Shown here: positions 45,585-55,064 of the stretch, piece after piece | How the letters are laid out: every line of letters starts with the position of its first letter | How positions within the stretch are numbered: the first letter of the stretch is position 1 | Assembly: GCA_020466095.1 (NCBI GenBank) | Contig: CM035806.1 | Location: 112,685,401-112,749,400 of the forward strand | DNA length: 64,000 bases | Reading direction: 5' to 3' | Source of the DNA: Chlorops oryzae | Taxonomy: Eukaryota; Arthropoda; Insecta; Diptera; Chloropidae | Program-made: the position numbers and the translations under genes | Notes under the pieces: model-generated | Databases searched by the model: none | What the model was told of the DNA's origin: nothing | Seen by the model: the letters and a program-made list of their open reading frames with translations, nothing else

Positions 45585-46517
45585 TCCGCACCACCAATTT
45601 GGATTCCGTAAAAATCATGGGACTATAGCAGGTAAATCGCATAACCAATGAAATAAGGAAAGCTTTTGAATACAAAGAATACTGCTCAGCCATATTCTTG
45701 GACGTGGCTCAAGCGTTCTTCAAAGTATGCCATGAAGTACTTATTCAAAAAATTAAATATCTTCTCCCTCCTACTGTTCACGCAATACTTTCATCCTACT
45801 TAAAACATAGGAATTTTAAGGTCAAATATTATATAAAGATTTTGTTTCACAAAGCATAGAAATCAAAGCAGGAGTGCCCCAAGGAAGTGTTCTTGGACCC
45901 TTCCTATATTTACTATATACGTCAGATTTCCCTGTAAACAGTAGTCTTAAAACATCCACTTTTGCCGATGACACAGACATATTAAGCCGCCATAGATGCC
46001 CGATTTCTTCCACTTCTAACCTGCAAACGCATTTAAAAGTGGTTGAAAAATAGTTAGGAACATGGCGAGTGAAAGTAAACGAGCAAAAAAGTAAACATGT
46101 TACATTTACACTTAAAAGGGGCATCTGTCCCCCTTTAAGAATAAACAACATAATAGTACCAGAGACGGACAATGTTGTTTCCTTGGGTATCCACTTGGAC
46201 AAACGTCTCATATGGCGCAAACATATTGAAGCTAAACGAACCCAAATGAAACTTAAAGCTATTAAGCTTCATTGGTTAATGAATCATCGTTCCCCCTTAA
46301 AAATCGAATATAAAATCCTTTTATATACCAGTATTTTAAAGCTAATATGGTTATATGGCCTTCAAAAATGGGGTAATGCAAGTTCCTCAAGTATAGAATT
46401 GATTCAAAGATGCCAAACCAAAATTCTCCGTTCAATTCCAGGTGCGCCATGGTTTATACGGAACGAAAATATTCATCGTGACCTTAATATCCCTTTGGTT
46501 AAAACGGAATTAGTGCG
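45585..46517 (+). pseudogene. Jockey-clade non-LTR retrotransposon reverse transcriptase (first part)
   Basis: The frame passes through the RT core in order: HQFGFRKNHGT, AIFLDVAQAF (catalytic D of motif A), AGVPQGSVLGPFLYLLYTSD (motif B), TFADDTDIL (catalytic FADD of motif C), then the thumb and C-terminal region with WRKHIEAKRTQMK, YKILLYTSILKLIWLYGLQK and KILRSIPGAPWFIRNENIH. These are typical of the jockey clade. There are frame changes (for example around 45625 and 45830) and an in-frame TAG near 46052. The coding sequence is cut at 46517 by the LTR retrotransposon and resumes at 50072. The endonuclease and ORF1 are not seen, so the copy is 5'-truncated. Confidence 0.85.
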
Positions 46518-46781
46518 TGTCAGGCGGTGCCGATTTTACCAAAAATTACGCAAGAAAACGAGACGCGACCTTTCAGTTTGAATACTAAAACAGAACTCTC
46601 ATTTTATTCGAGGCATTTGAACATTAAGCCTAAAAATACTCAAAGTTAATATTACATGGAGTAACTCAAACCAAAAAAACTCAAATAGTCGTATACTTCA
46701 CATGACGCACATACGTATGCAAATAGGACGCAACAAAAAAAAGAATACATATATATTCATGATATAAAAAAAGTGATGACA
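46518..46781 (-). repeat. 3' LTR
   Basis: Left-hand LTR (3' in the sense of pol). TG...CA ends and a near-perfect match to the other LTR. Confidence 0.92.
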
Positions 46782-46832
46782 GTTCGGCCATCCTGATGAC
46801 TAGCTCGTCCTCGAGTTGGGGTGGCAAGGTTG

Positions 46833-49496
46833 TTAATCGTGTTCTTCTCCTCGATTTTGGTATTCATCTTCTTGATCGAAGTCATCATCGATTTCTGGAA
46901 AAAGAGCACACCAAGGCTTCATTTTGTCGCTACTTACAACAGTTGAAAATTTTCGCCGATTTCGTTGAGCACCCTCGATATCACCAACCAGATATCGATC
47001 GTACCGTAGGACCTTCAAAATCGTGTATGGGCCTTTGTACTTTACATCCAGTTTTCTGCTTTCGCCGGTACTAGGCATGGCACCTTCGATCAATACCAGT
47101 TCCCCTTCGGCATACTGACGTGGTGACTTATGCTTGGCATCAAATCGCTTCTTCCATTTTTCTCGTTCTGATTCGATGTGTTGGATAGCATTTTCCCGTC
47201 GATCAGACAGTAGCGGTTTTTCTATCGAGTCGTTATCATCATATACGGCGGCAAGAAGTTTATTTCCGCTTATGTCGCGCAGAGGAAAATCGAATATTAA
47301 ATGGATTGGTGAATATTTTGTCGTCGAGTTCACCGTCGTGTTTATTTTCCATTGAAGTTGTCGTAACTCCAAGTCCCAATTCTTGATCGTTGAAGAGGTT
47401 TTCAAATATGACAATATTGACTGATTCACTCGTTCAGCCAATCCGTTAGCACGAGGCGTTCTGACAGCGACCTTAATATGTCGAATGTTGAGATTTTGAC
47501 AATATTCGTTGAACTGTGAGGACGTGAAAGCGGTTCTTCGATCCGTGACTATAACGTTTGGGGTTCCGAAGTTAACTGTCAGTTGATTTAGAGCGTCAAT
47601 CACTGGTTTCGTCTTGGTTGATTTTACGGCGACAGCGACGGTATATCGAGTCAGAGCGTCGACGATGACCAGAATGTACTCGTTTCCACGTTGGCTTCGG
47701 ATAAATGGTCCAAGGTGATCCATATGCAGAACGTCAAACGGTTTTCGGGGAATATCCATTCCGTATAACTGACACTCTTTCCTCGAAGGTTCACGAGTGT
47801 AACAACATTCAATGCACGATTTCACATAATTTTTAACGAAATTATTACAACGTCGAAACCAGAAATGTTGTTTGATCCTTTTCACCGTACCATCTACGCC
47901 TGGATGTCCAGCTTCATCATGACAGAGCCTTACTATTCTCCATCTCATTCCCCGAGGGATAACCAAAAGCTCGCTGTTTTCGTCACACCGTTTATAAAGT
48001 CGATTGTTTTTGACAACAAAATTTTGTTCGTATTGCTTGCGTTGCGGTGAGAGTCCTTTCGATGTCAACGCTTCCACTATTCCGCGCAGGCTGACATCCT
48101 GCTTCTGCATTGATAGTATCCAATCGTCGTCCGAAATATCTATAGCCATTAGACTCGCAAAGACGTCTTCGGTTTCGGATGCAGACTCCACTGGTGACCG
48201 ACTCATGGCGTCGACGTGGTTCATCATTTTTCCCGCTCGATGGTGCACTTCGAAGTCGTATTCAAGCAGTTTTAATAACCATCTTGAGACTCTAGGCAAC
48301 ATGGGTGACGTATTTTTCAGACTAGAAATCGCAGAACAGTCCGTATAAATTTTGAAACTTTTCCCCAATACGTAGGTACGGAATCGTTGACAAGCCTCCA
48401 CTACGGCCAGTACTTCAAGCTCGTATCCGTGGTATTTCCTTTCCGATGGTGAACATAATCGACTATAATACGCGATAGGTTTTAAAATGAGTCCTTCTCG
48501 TTGCATTAAAATCCCAGCTATGCCAATACTACTGGCGTCGGTGTGGATCTCATGATCCTGTTGAACATCGTAAATGCCCAGAACTGGTGCGCTGATTAGA
48601 ATTTCAATCAGTTTTCGGAAAGCGTTTTCACATTGCGGTGACCACTCGAAGGGCGTATCTTTGCGTAACAGACGTGTTATTGGTTCCGCAATGTGAGCGT
48701 AGTGACTCACAAATTTTCTGAAATATCCAGATAGTCCGAGAAAGCGTCTTACCTCCGTAACGTTTGTCGGTGTTAGAAATTCCTTAATGGCGATCGTTTT
48801 AATTTCCCCGGGTCTGATTCCACGTACATCAATTTCGTGACCCAAGAATGTGACATTCCGTTTCATAAAATAACATTTCGATAAACGCAGCGTTAAACCT
48901 TCATTCCTTATTTTATCCAAAAATTCGTTCAGATATTTGAGACCTTCGTCGAACGTTTGTGATGCGACGATTACTTCATCGACGTAACTTACTACCTTTC
49001 CTTTCATAGGCGCAATCAATTTGGTCATCATCTTTTGAAATACGCACGGAGCATTTCGTAGACCAAATGGCATTCGATTGAACTCATAATGTCCGTTATG
49101 AGTGATAAAAGCAGTGAAGTGTCTTGATTTATCATCGATCTCAATTTGATAATATCCGGACATCATGTCGAGAATAGTGAAATAATTTTTGCCAGCTAGC
49201 GTTGAGAGAATGCCATCGACGGTGGGCATCGGCCACGGTTGTTTTTCAGTAACTGCATTCAGCGATCTGTAGTCGACGCAAAGTCGATGTTCTCCGTTCG
49301 ACTTCGATACTAATACTACCGGTGACGCATATACGGATTCCGACGGACGGATGATACTCAACTTAAGTAGATCAGTTACGATGTCGTCGACGATCTCTTG
49401 CTTAGGAAATGGAATTGGATACGGTTTCTTAGCGATAGGTTTTTCAGACGTAACCTTAATTTCCATTTTTTGCACTTTTACTTTTCCCGAGTTCAT
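46833..49496 (-). CDS. pol: Gypsy-type pol: reverse transcriptase, RNase H, integrase
   Basis: 887 codons without a stop. RT (about 20-210): VDYRSLN, FTILD (D110), MPFGLRNAP and YVDEVIVAS (171-179); LGLSGYFRKF follows in the linker. RNase H (about 310-435): HTDAS (D320), YELEVLAVVE, IYTDCSA (D386), VDAMSR. Integrase: zinc motif H526, H531, C561, C564; core D593 (HMDHLGP), D652 (VTDRRTAF), E688 (NGLAERVNQ), with 35 residues between the last two; then the GPY/F module at 820-840 (KYKGPYTILKVL). The second aspartate of the canonical YxDD is Glu here (E174, codon 48977-48975), which in this family is expected to cripple polymerase activity. The ATG at 49496 is not the natural start, because homologous sequence continues upstream in another frame. 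Copies DNA from the element's RNA and inserts it; otherwise remarkably intact. Confidence 0.93.
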   Translation of the reverse strand: MNSGKVKVQKMEIKVTSEKPIAKKPYPIPFPKQEIVDDIVTDLLKLSIIRPSESVYASPVVLVSKSNGEHRLCVDYRSLNAVTEKQPWPMPTVDGILSTLAGKNYFTILDMMSGYYQIEIDDKSRHFTAFITHNGHYEFNRMPFGLRNAPCVFQKMMTKLIAPMKGKVVSYVDEVIVASQTFDEGLKYLNEFLDKIRNEGLTLRLSKCYFMKRNVTFLGHEIDVRGIRPGEIKTIAIKEFLTPTNVTEVRRFLGLSGYFRKFVSHYAHIAEPITRLLRKDTPFEWSPQCENAFRKLIEILISAPVLGIYDVQQDHEIHTDASSIGIAGILMQREGLILKPIAYYSRLCSPSERKYHGYELEVLAVVEACQRFRTYVLGKSFKIYTDCSAISSLKNTSPMLPRVSRWLLKLLEYDFEVHHRAGKMMNHVDAMSRSPVESASETEDVFASLMAIDISDDDWILSMQKQDVSLRGIVEALTSKGLSPQRKQYEQNFVVKNNRLYKRCDENSELLVIPRGMRWRIVRLCHDEAGHPGVDGTVKRIKQHFWFRRCNNFVKNYVKSCIECCYTREPSRKECQLYGMDIPRKPFDVLHMDHLGPFIRSQRGNEYILVIVDALTRYTVAVAVKSTKTKPVIDALNQLTVNFGTPNVIVTDRRTAFTSSQFNEYCQNLNIRHIKVAVRTPRANGLAERVNQSILSYLKTSSTIKNWDLELRQLQWKINTTVNSTTKYSPIHLIFDFPLRDISGNKLLAAVYDDNDSIEKPLLSDRRENAIQHIESEREKWKKRFDAKHKSPRQYAEGELVLIEGAMPSTGESRKLDVKYKGPYTILKVLRYDRYLVGDIEGAQRNRRKFSTVVSSDKMKPWCALFPEIDDDFDQEDEYQNRGEEHD

Positions 49497-49755
49497 TTAA
49501 CTTTTCTCCGAAACAATCTGAATTATCATTTATTAGCGTGAATAATCTTCTTTTTTCGTCGTTCGAAAGATTTTCGTCGCATTGCACGTTTTTCTCAGTT
49601 ACCGACAGAACATGACAGCTACCGTTTTCGATTAAAACACGTGCCTTCGATAGGATAGGATAGCTTAGAAATTCAGCTCCGGCAAAACCGACCAGAAGCT
49701 TCTCACATCTTGTTAGTTCTTGTCCCAATTGTTGGGCAACATAATTTTTTTTCAA
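49456..49755 (-). pseudogene. Upstream pol remnant (protease-RT linker), out of frame
   Basis: A 99-codon frame with LGQELTRCEKLLVGFAGAEF, CHVLSVTEKNVQ and LINDNSDCFGEKLNELG. The last part is the segment just before the RT in gypsy-like pol proteins. It overlaps the main pol frame around GGGAAAAGTAAAAGTGC (about 49475-49490), so a one-base shift separates them: either a programmed frameshift or, more likely, a mutation. It begins with TTG after a stop; there is no ATG. Confidence 0.6.
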
Positions 49756-49804
49756 TTAATATTTTATTCGTAGAGCGACCGATCCCTAACCCCACACCTG
49801 AATC

Positions 49805-50067
49805 TGTCAGGCGGTGCCGATTTTACCAAAAATTACGCAAGAAAACGAGACGCGACCTTTCAGTTTGAATACTAAAACAGAACTCTCATTTTATTCGAGG
49901 CATTTGAACATTAAGCCTAAAAATACTCAAAGTTAATATTACATGGAGTAACTCAAACCAAAAAAACTCAAATAGTCGTATACTTCACATGACGCACATA
50001 CGTATGCAAATAGGACGCAACAAAAAAAAGAATACATATATATTCATGATATAAAAAAGTGATGACA
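49805..50067 (-). repeat. 5' LTR
   Basis: Right-hand LTR (5' in the sense of pol), one base shorter than its partner. It should contain the promoter for the element; no specific element was identified with confidence. Confidence 0.92.
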
Positions 50068-50071
50068 TGCG

Positions 50072-50264
50072 TCTTAAAAATTCCTATTTGAATAGACTCC
50101 AGCGGCACCCAAATGAAATGGCTAGGTGCTTAGCCTCTACTTCAACACACTCGAGGCTAAGAAGAAATGATCGCCCGACCGCTACTCACCCACTACAAGT
50201 CGAGCGGCGAAGTTCACGACATTCGTCCCCCGTCGTTGGTCTCCGACAGCATCCCCGTCGATGA
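50072..50264 (+). pseudogene. Jockey-clade retrotransposon C-terminus (second part)
   Basis: Continues the reading interrupted at 46517: LKNSYLNRLQRHPNEMARCL and a stop at 50264. 'L..L..HPN.LA' is the usual end of jockey-clade ORF2 proteins. Confidence 0.7.
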
Positions 50265-50700
50265 CGAATCCAGTTTACGATGACCGTTCTGCGTCGCTTG
50301 ACTTTCGACTTAATCCCGTCGGTAACGTTGCGATAACGGCTCGCGAGCTGTCGATTTGTCACCGGCTGTGCTCCCCGTCGACGACGGATGTCGATAGCCT
50401 CGCCTCGCACGATTCTACGGCAATCGGCTGCCAATTGTACCCAATATGGGCTTCGTCGACATTCGACAGTTATAGCAACATTGGCACAAACCGCCCAACC
50501 ACGCAGAAGCTGTTTTGTTTGCCACAGCATCGTCGATCTCCCGTTTTAAAGCCGGCACTGCGATACACTCCTCGACACACACGAAATGTGTTGTGAGCAT
50601 CGTATTCAAACCGGCACCGACACCCTACTTCGAAAACATCGCTCCAAACGGCACACGAAAATATTACTTAAGCCCGGCTAGAAGGTTCGAGGCGCGTTTT
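50120..50700. other. GC- and CpG-rich island after the jockey element
   Basis: Much more GC-rich than its surroundings, with repeated CCCCGTCG and CGTCGACGACGG motifs and open frames on both strands (up to 114 codons). No domain recognised. It could be the 3' region of the jockey element or a foreign segment. Confidence 0.45.
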
Positions 50701-50796
50701 TGCCAATGTCGCTATATAAATTATGAATAAATTTTATGTAGTGAAATTTTGTATTAGTTTAAGATTTTAAAACATAGTGTTAGTTTTTAAGATTAA

Positions 50797-51115
50797 GGCC
50801 CGATATAACAGTGCATACATAAGGTCTCCTTAGCACTTAAGTAAAGCTTCAGTCTGTAAAGCATTTTAACAGCACAAATTTTAAGTGCTCCTTAATAAGT
50901 TTTCAATTTAATTTAATGAAGGAATTTCACTAATTTTACGAATTTTAAAAAAGTATAAACAAAAAATATTGGTTTTTTCAAATGTTGCCTGCCGAAAACA
51001 ATTTTCATGAGTTTTGGATAAAAATTGACTACTAATCCGCTTGACACTTAAGGTGTTCTTAAGTCTTCAAGCTTCCTTAACTTAAGTATGCACTGTAATA
51101 TCGGGCCTAAGAAGA
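50797..51115. mobile_element. TAAGGCCCGATAT TIR element
   Basis: TAAGGCCCGATATAACAGTG at the left is matched inverted at the right (CACTGTAATATCGGGCCTTA-like, actual CACTGTAATATCGGGCCTA), followed by CATACnTAAG on both sides. About 320 bp, no ORF. The target duplication is not clear. Confidence 0.7.
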
Positions 51116-51122
51116 TTCAATA

Positions 51123-51425
51123 CAGGGTGTTTCGCATAAGGATGTATATCCGAAAGGAGGTGATAGGGGTGCTCAATATCGACCAAAAATCGTATTTGGA
51201 AAATGCTCCCCTAAGGAGTTAGAGGGCCTTAAAGTTATTAGGCAGTAAGTCGAGAAAAAAAATTCTCCCACGATAACGGTTCATCGTAGAAAAAAACTGT
51301 TAAGCGGTTTGAAAGCCAATTCTATAGGCTTTTAGGCAAAATTAAATTCATGGTACGATTTTTGGTCGATATTGAGCACCCCTATCACCACCTTTCGGAT
51401 ATACATCCTTATGCGAAACACCCTG
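51123..51425. mobile_element. TA-flanked MITE with long perfect-looking TIRs
   Basis: CAGGGTGTTTCGCATAAGG at the left is inverted at the right end. The match runs about 72 bp (including GATGTATATCCGAAAGG and ATCGACCAAAAATCGTA) with only one difference noticed. TA flanks both sides (51121-51122, 51426-51427). 303 bp, Tc1/mariner-type MITE. The near-identity suggests recent activity. Confidence 0.88.
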
Positions 51426-51793
51426 TATAAAAATAACCGCAAAAAAAAAAATAATAAATAAATTTTGCTATATATTAATGCCAGAATTGTGACCATAGCT
51501 TTAATTACTTGTATTGAGTAGAATGCCTGTGCAAAACTTCGCTGCAATCGCAACGGTAATTGGTATTTTATAAGCGCTTCTTTCAATTTTATTCTATCAC
51601 ATTTATTTAAAAAAAATTGAAGTATACTTTTAGGGGAAGTGAAACTGTTGACATTCGATGTTTTTATACCTTTTCCGAAGGAAAGGGTATATTAAGTTTG
51701 GCACGGAGTATGTAACATACCAAAGGAGTCGCGATAGATATAGACATATATATATATTCTTGATCAGGGTGACAAGAGGAATCGATCTAGCCA

Positions 51794-51899
<106 letters not shown>

Positions 51900-52309
51900 T
51901 CACACTTTAGTTTTTCGTAATTAACTCCTAAGCCATGAAAGATATCATATTGAAATTTGGCATGGACTTGAACCAGGTAAATGTCCGAAAAACTGCATAC
52001 AAATTTTTTTCGTAGTCCCTTCTTGGGTCGTGGGAAGTGGTTCAGAAGTTTCAAAAATCACGATTTTTAACGTTTTTCGTGGATAACTTTTTTACTATAC
52101 ATCCCAGCTTATTGAAATTTGGTGTGTGTATGGCTACTATGTAGACTTAAGCTCTCGCTGAAAAAAAATTGCGACATCGCTATATTTATGGTCATCATCC
52201 TACACATTAGAAAAAAACACTCTTTCTCTTATTCTCATATCTGTATACAAAAATTATTTTTTTTTGCTTCTTCTGATTGTGTATTTTACCGCCAAATAAA
52301 GTCGTCACT

Positions 52310-52655
52310 TAAGGTCAAATTTTGACCATGACCATAATTCGCGAAATTCGCAAAAATTTGATTTTCACCATTTTGAGTTGAGTATTTCGCAGCTAAACAA
52401 AATGTCCTCTAAGGGTTAAAATTTTATCAAGACCACCATTCGCGAAATTCGCAAAAATTTGATTTTCACTATTTTGAATTGAGTATTTCGCAGCTAAACA
52501 AAATGTCCTCTAAGGGTTAAAATTTGACCATGACCACCATTCGCGAAATTCGCAAAAATTTGATTTTCACTATTTTGAATTGAGTATTTTGCAGCTAAAC
52601 AAAATGTACTCTAACGGTTAAAATTTGACCATGACCACCATTCGCGAAAATTTTG
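52310..52655 (-). repeat. 101-bp repeat, about 3.4 units
   Basis: Same unit as the satellite (TTTTTGCGAATTTCGCGAA, GACATTTTGTTTAGCTGCG), but these units say GAATTTCGCGAATGGTGGTC and lack the GCGGATGG form that dominates the satellite. This is likely the ancestral, unexpanded state. Confidence 0.9.
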
Positions 52656-52836
52656 TGCTTAATAATAATCTCAAATTTTAGAAGCTAAATCGAAGAACAG
52701 ATAATGTATAAATAGATATCCAAGCTAGAACAACGAAAACGGCAGGAATTTTCGTTAAGGTAATGTTTTAACATATTTTAGGCTGAGGAAAAGGTATGTG
52801 TGCAATCGGCTTTGCCGATGTAAACTTCTTTACTTG

Positions 52837-53335
52837 TTTAAATATACTTTTTAAATTTAAGGAAAGTTCTCAAAAAGACCTTTAAGATCTTTGATGTTAT
52901 TTAACAAAACGGCATAATGGGAAAGCACAAGGCAAGGAACCGAGAGCTATGAAGTTCAAACCCCAAAAAAAATGTAAGCGGGAAAACATTTTTTTCGGAT
53001 TTTTTTTTTAGTCAGAGTCAGCCCAAGTATTTATATAGCAATTTTTACTAAGTTTGAATTTTGGATGGTGTGCTATACTGTCTACAAAGTGTGTTGCGGA
53101 TCATCGCTTCCGTAAGCAAGAAATTCATCGCGTGTGAGGAAAATTGTTTTGAGACCGCCCATCTGACGCGTCAACTTTTTTAAGTTTTGTAAATAAGTAA
53201 GTAAATAAGACGATTCAAAAATGGAACGCTTCCTCACAAGCCACATCAAGAAAATTAGTTCTCTCCAAATCACTTCGAAGTCGAAACGAATCCCAAAAGG
53301 CAAGTTCCAGAAATTTATTATGATTTTGCTTCACA
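52837..53335. other. Gene-free spacer
   Basis: No repeat ends or coding signal recognised between the family-3 copy and the 4-kb transposon. Confidence 0.4.
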
Positions 53336-54077
53336 GAAAGGGTCATGCCGACTGCGGCCCAATGAAAGGGATTTTAAGGTTTTGTTGATTTTTGAATAGA
53401 TACTACCCTAACACACTGTAGGAACCCCGATTTTTAGGTTTCTATTTCCCAGTGTCCTTGAAATATCCTTACAAAACCCTTTTTATTAAGCCCTTTTTCA
53501 AAAATTTATATGTCAAAAACGAATTAAGATAAAAAGATGAAACAAATGGATACTGATAGCTTATAGAACGGAAAATTAAAAAAATTTGTTGCACAAAATA
53601 TTGCGATTTGATTTCATGTTTTATTTTCATATTTTATTGCATATATTTTTTCATCCAACAATATTTTATATACACCTATTATATATACCTATTACAAAGA
53701 ATTATTTAATACAAACCTACCCCTATGAAAACTAATAACAAAATAACTTTGCTTTAAAAAAACACTTATCTTAGTTCTGTACCTGCTTTCAGTGAAAAAT
53801 AATTTAAACAGCAAAATGGGTCCTTTTTAACTTTTACCTATCAATTTGACCTATAAATTAAATAAGTTTCAACCACCTACCGCGTACATCTGTCATTTAA
53901 GCACCTACGTAGGAGGATAAGGGTTGAATAAATAAGAACATTGCACCATGTTTATTTCAAAGCTACCTAAATACTTTTTTTTAGCTATATAAGCTAGTGT
54001 CAGAAATATATCATTATCATTGTTTCACTTACAATTACATTACTCAGATCAACGTTAATTACTTTAATCCAAATATA

Positions 54078-55064
54078 ATGCCTCTTAAATGTAAAAACTG
54101 TGACAAAAATATACTAAGATGTAAGGGGCGCATCAAAATCGTAAATAGTTTAGTGGACGCCGAAACATATACCCGCCGCTTGAAGAAGCCAATTTTACTA
54201 AACGATCGACTCTGCGACTTATGCCGTCGCCTAAAGCCAGAGGATAGTGCAACAACATCTGAAGATCCTCGATTTCCGGAAGAGGGTATTTGTCCTTCAT
54301 CAAGTTCTGTCGAAAGTAATGATGAAGAAATCGATCCCGATTTCGCTTATGATGACGAAGATTTAGTGGAGCTAAGGATAAATCGGGTTGCAGCAAGTCA
54401 CAACGTTTGCACCATATGCAAATCAGTACACCCAGAGATGAAGGTGGTTCCAATCGAAGCTCGTGAGCATGTCTACAAAAAAGCCAAAATTTACATCCCC
54501 GTCGGTAATCGTTGCTGCTCATCACATTTAATTGGATCAATATTTTTCGAGGATGAACTGAAAAAGTTAGAAGTTATCTCCAATTTTACAACTTTAAGGA
54601 GTACAGAGGTTGAATCATTTTTTAAAAGCATTTGCAATGTCAGTGGTTCTTTGCTTGATAAAATTAAGGAGCAAAAGGTATCAGACAGCGAAATACAACA
54701 TCTTACTGGACTCGGATGGGAAAATATCAAAGTACTGGAACGAAAGCTGGCGTCGTTGCACTGTAAAGCCCAAGATAAAATTCAGGCAATAGCAATTTTT
54801 TTGTTCAAGCTCAGAACCGCTATGTCAGACATCACAGCGACCGTATTTGGAATTCGAAATCATCAACAAGTTTCAGCAATGTTCAACGCTGTCATTACAG
54901 CTTTTAAACAAGACATTTTAACATCATTTGGAATTGGGAATATTACAAGAGACATCCCCCTGGCGCAAACATCAACAACGGCTTCCAAACTGTTCCAGAC
55001 TCAAGAAGACCAGCTTGTTTTAATCTTTGATGGAACTTATATTCGACACCAAAAAAAGTACTAA
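54078..55064 (+). CDS. DDE transposase, N-terminal part (frame broken by one base)
   Basis: Starts at ATG 54078 (MPLKCKNCDKN); the frame is open further upstream but has no earlier ATG. The N-terminal region has CKNCDKN and RLCDLCRR Cys pairs, then an acidic linker (SSVESNDEEIDPDFAYDDED). A second putative zinc site follows: CTICKSVHPEM ... GNRCCSSHL (C2-CH pattern, DNA-binding in related transposases). Then a helical, helix-turn-helix-like region (GIRNHQQVSAMFNAVITAFK) as in IS5/Harbinger-type (DDE_Tnp_4) proteins. It ends with the first catalytic Asp in LIFDGTYI. Seven A instead of six at 55052-55058 then shift the frame and hit a stop at 55064. Its TIRs make it the source of the shorter family K copies. 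Confidence 0.82.
   Translation: MPLKCKNCDKNILRCKGRIKIVNSLVDAETYTRRLKKPILLNDRLCDLCRRLKPEDSATTSEDPRFPEEGICPSSSSVESNDEEIDPDFAYDDEDLVELRINRVAASHNVCTICKSVHPEMKVVPIEAREHVYKKAKIYIPVGNRCCSSHLIGSIFFEDELKKLEVISNFTTLRSTEVESFFKSICNVSGSLLDKIKEQKVSDSEIQHLTGLGWENIKVLERKLASLHCKAQDKIQAIAIFLFKLRTAMSDITATVFGIRNHQQVSAMFNAVITAFKQDILTSFGIGNITRDIPLAQTSTTASKLFQTQEDQLVLIFDGTYIRHQKKY

Larger units (their letters stand above)
46518..50067 (-). mobile_element. Ty3/gypsy-like LTR retrotransposon, recent, without gag
   Basis: Two direct repeats of 264 and 263 bp (46518-46781 and 49805-50067) begin TGTCAGG and end GATGACA, as LTRs do. I see a single difference, 7 versus 6 A in one run. The 4-bp target duplication TGCG lies on both sides (46514-46517 and 50068-50071); removing the element and one TGCG rejoins the jockey reading frame. 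The pol gene runs on the minus strand. Only about 50 bp separate the 5' LTR (right side) from the first pol remnant, so gag and protease are missing. No convincing primer-binding site or polypurine tract. The total of 3550 bp is short for the group. Confidence 0.93.

Noticed and set aside
45822..46450. Minus-strand ORFs (132 and 62 codons) opposite the jockey sequence
   Set aside because: Antisense shadows of the reverse transcriptase.
46796..48348. Plus-strand ORFs opposite the gypsy pol gene
   Set aside because: Antisense shadows; the minus strand has the full set of RT, RNase H and integrase motifs.
50590..50811. A solo LTR (TGTTGTGAGC...GATATAACA)
   Set aside because: TG...CA ends can be found by chance; no target duplication and the right end lies inside the TIR of the next element.
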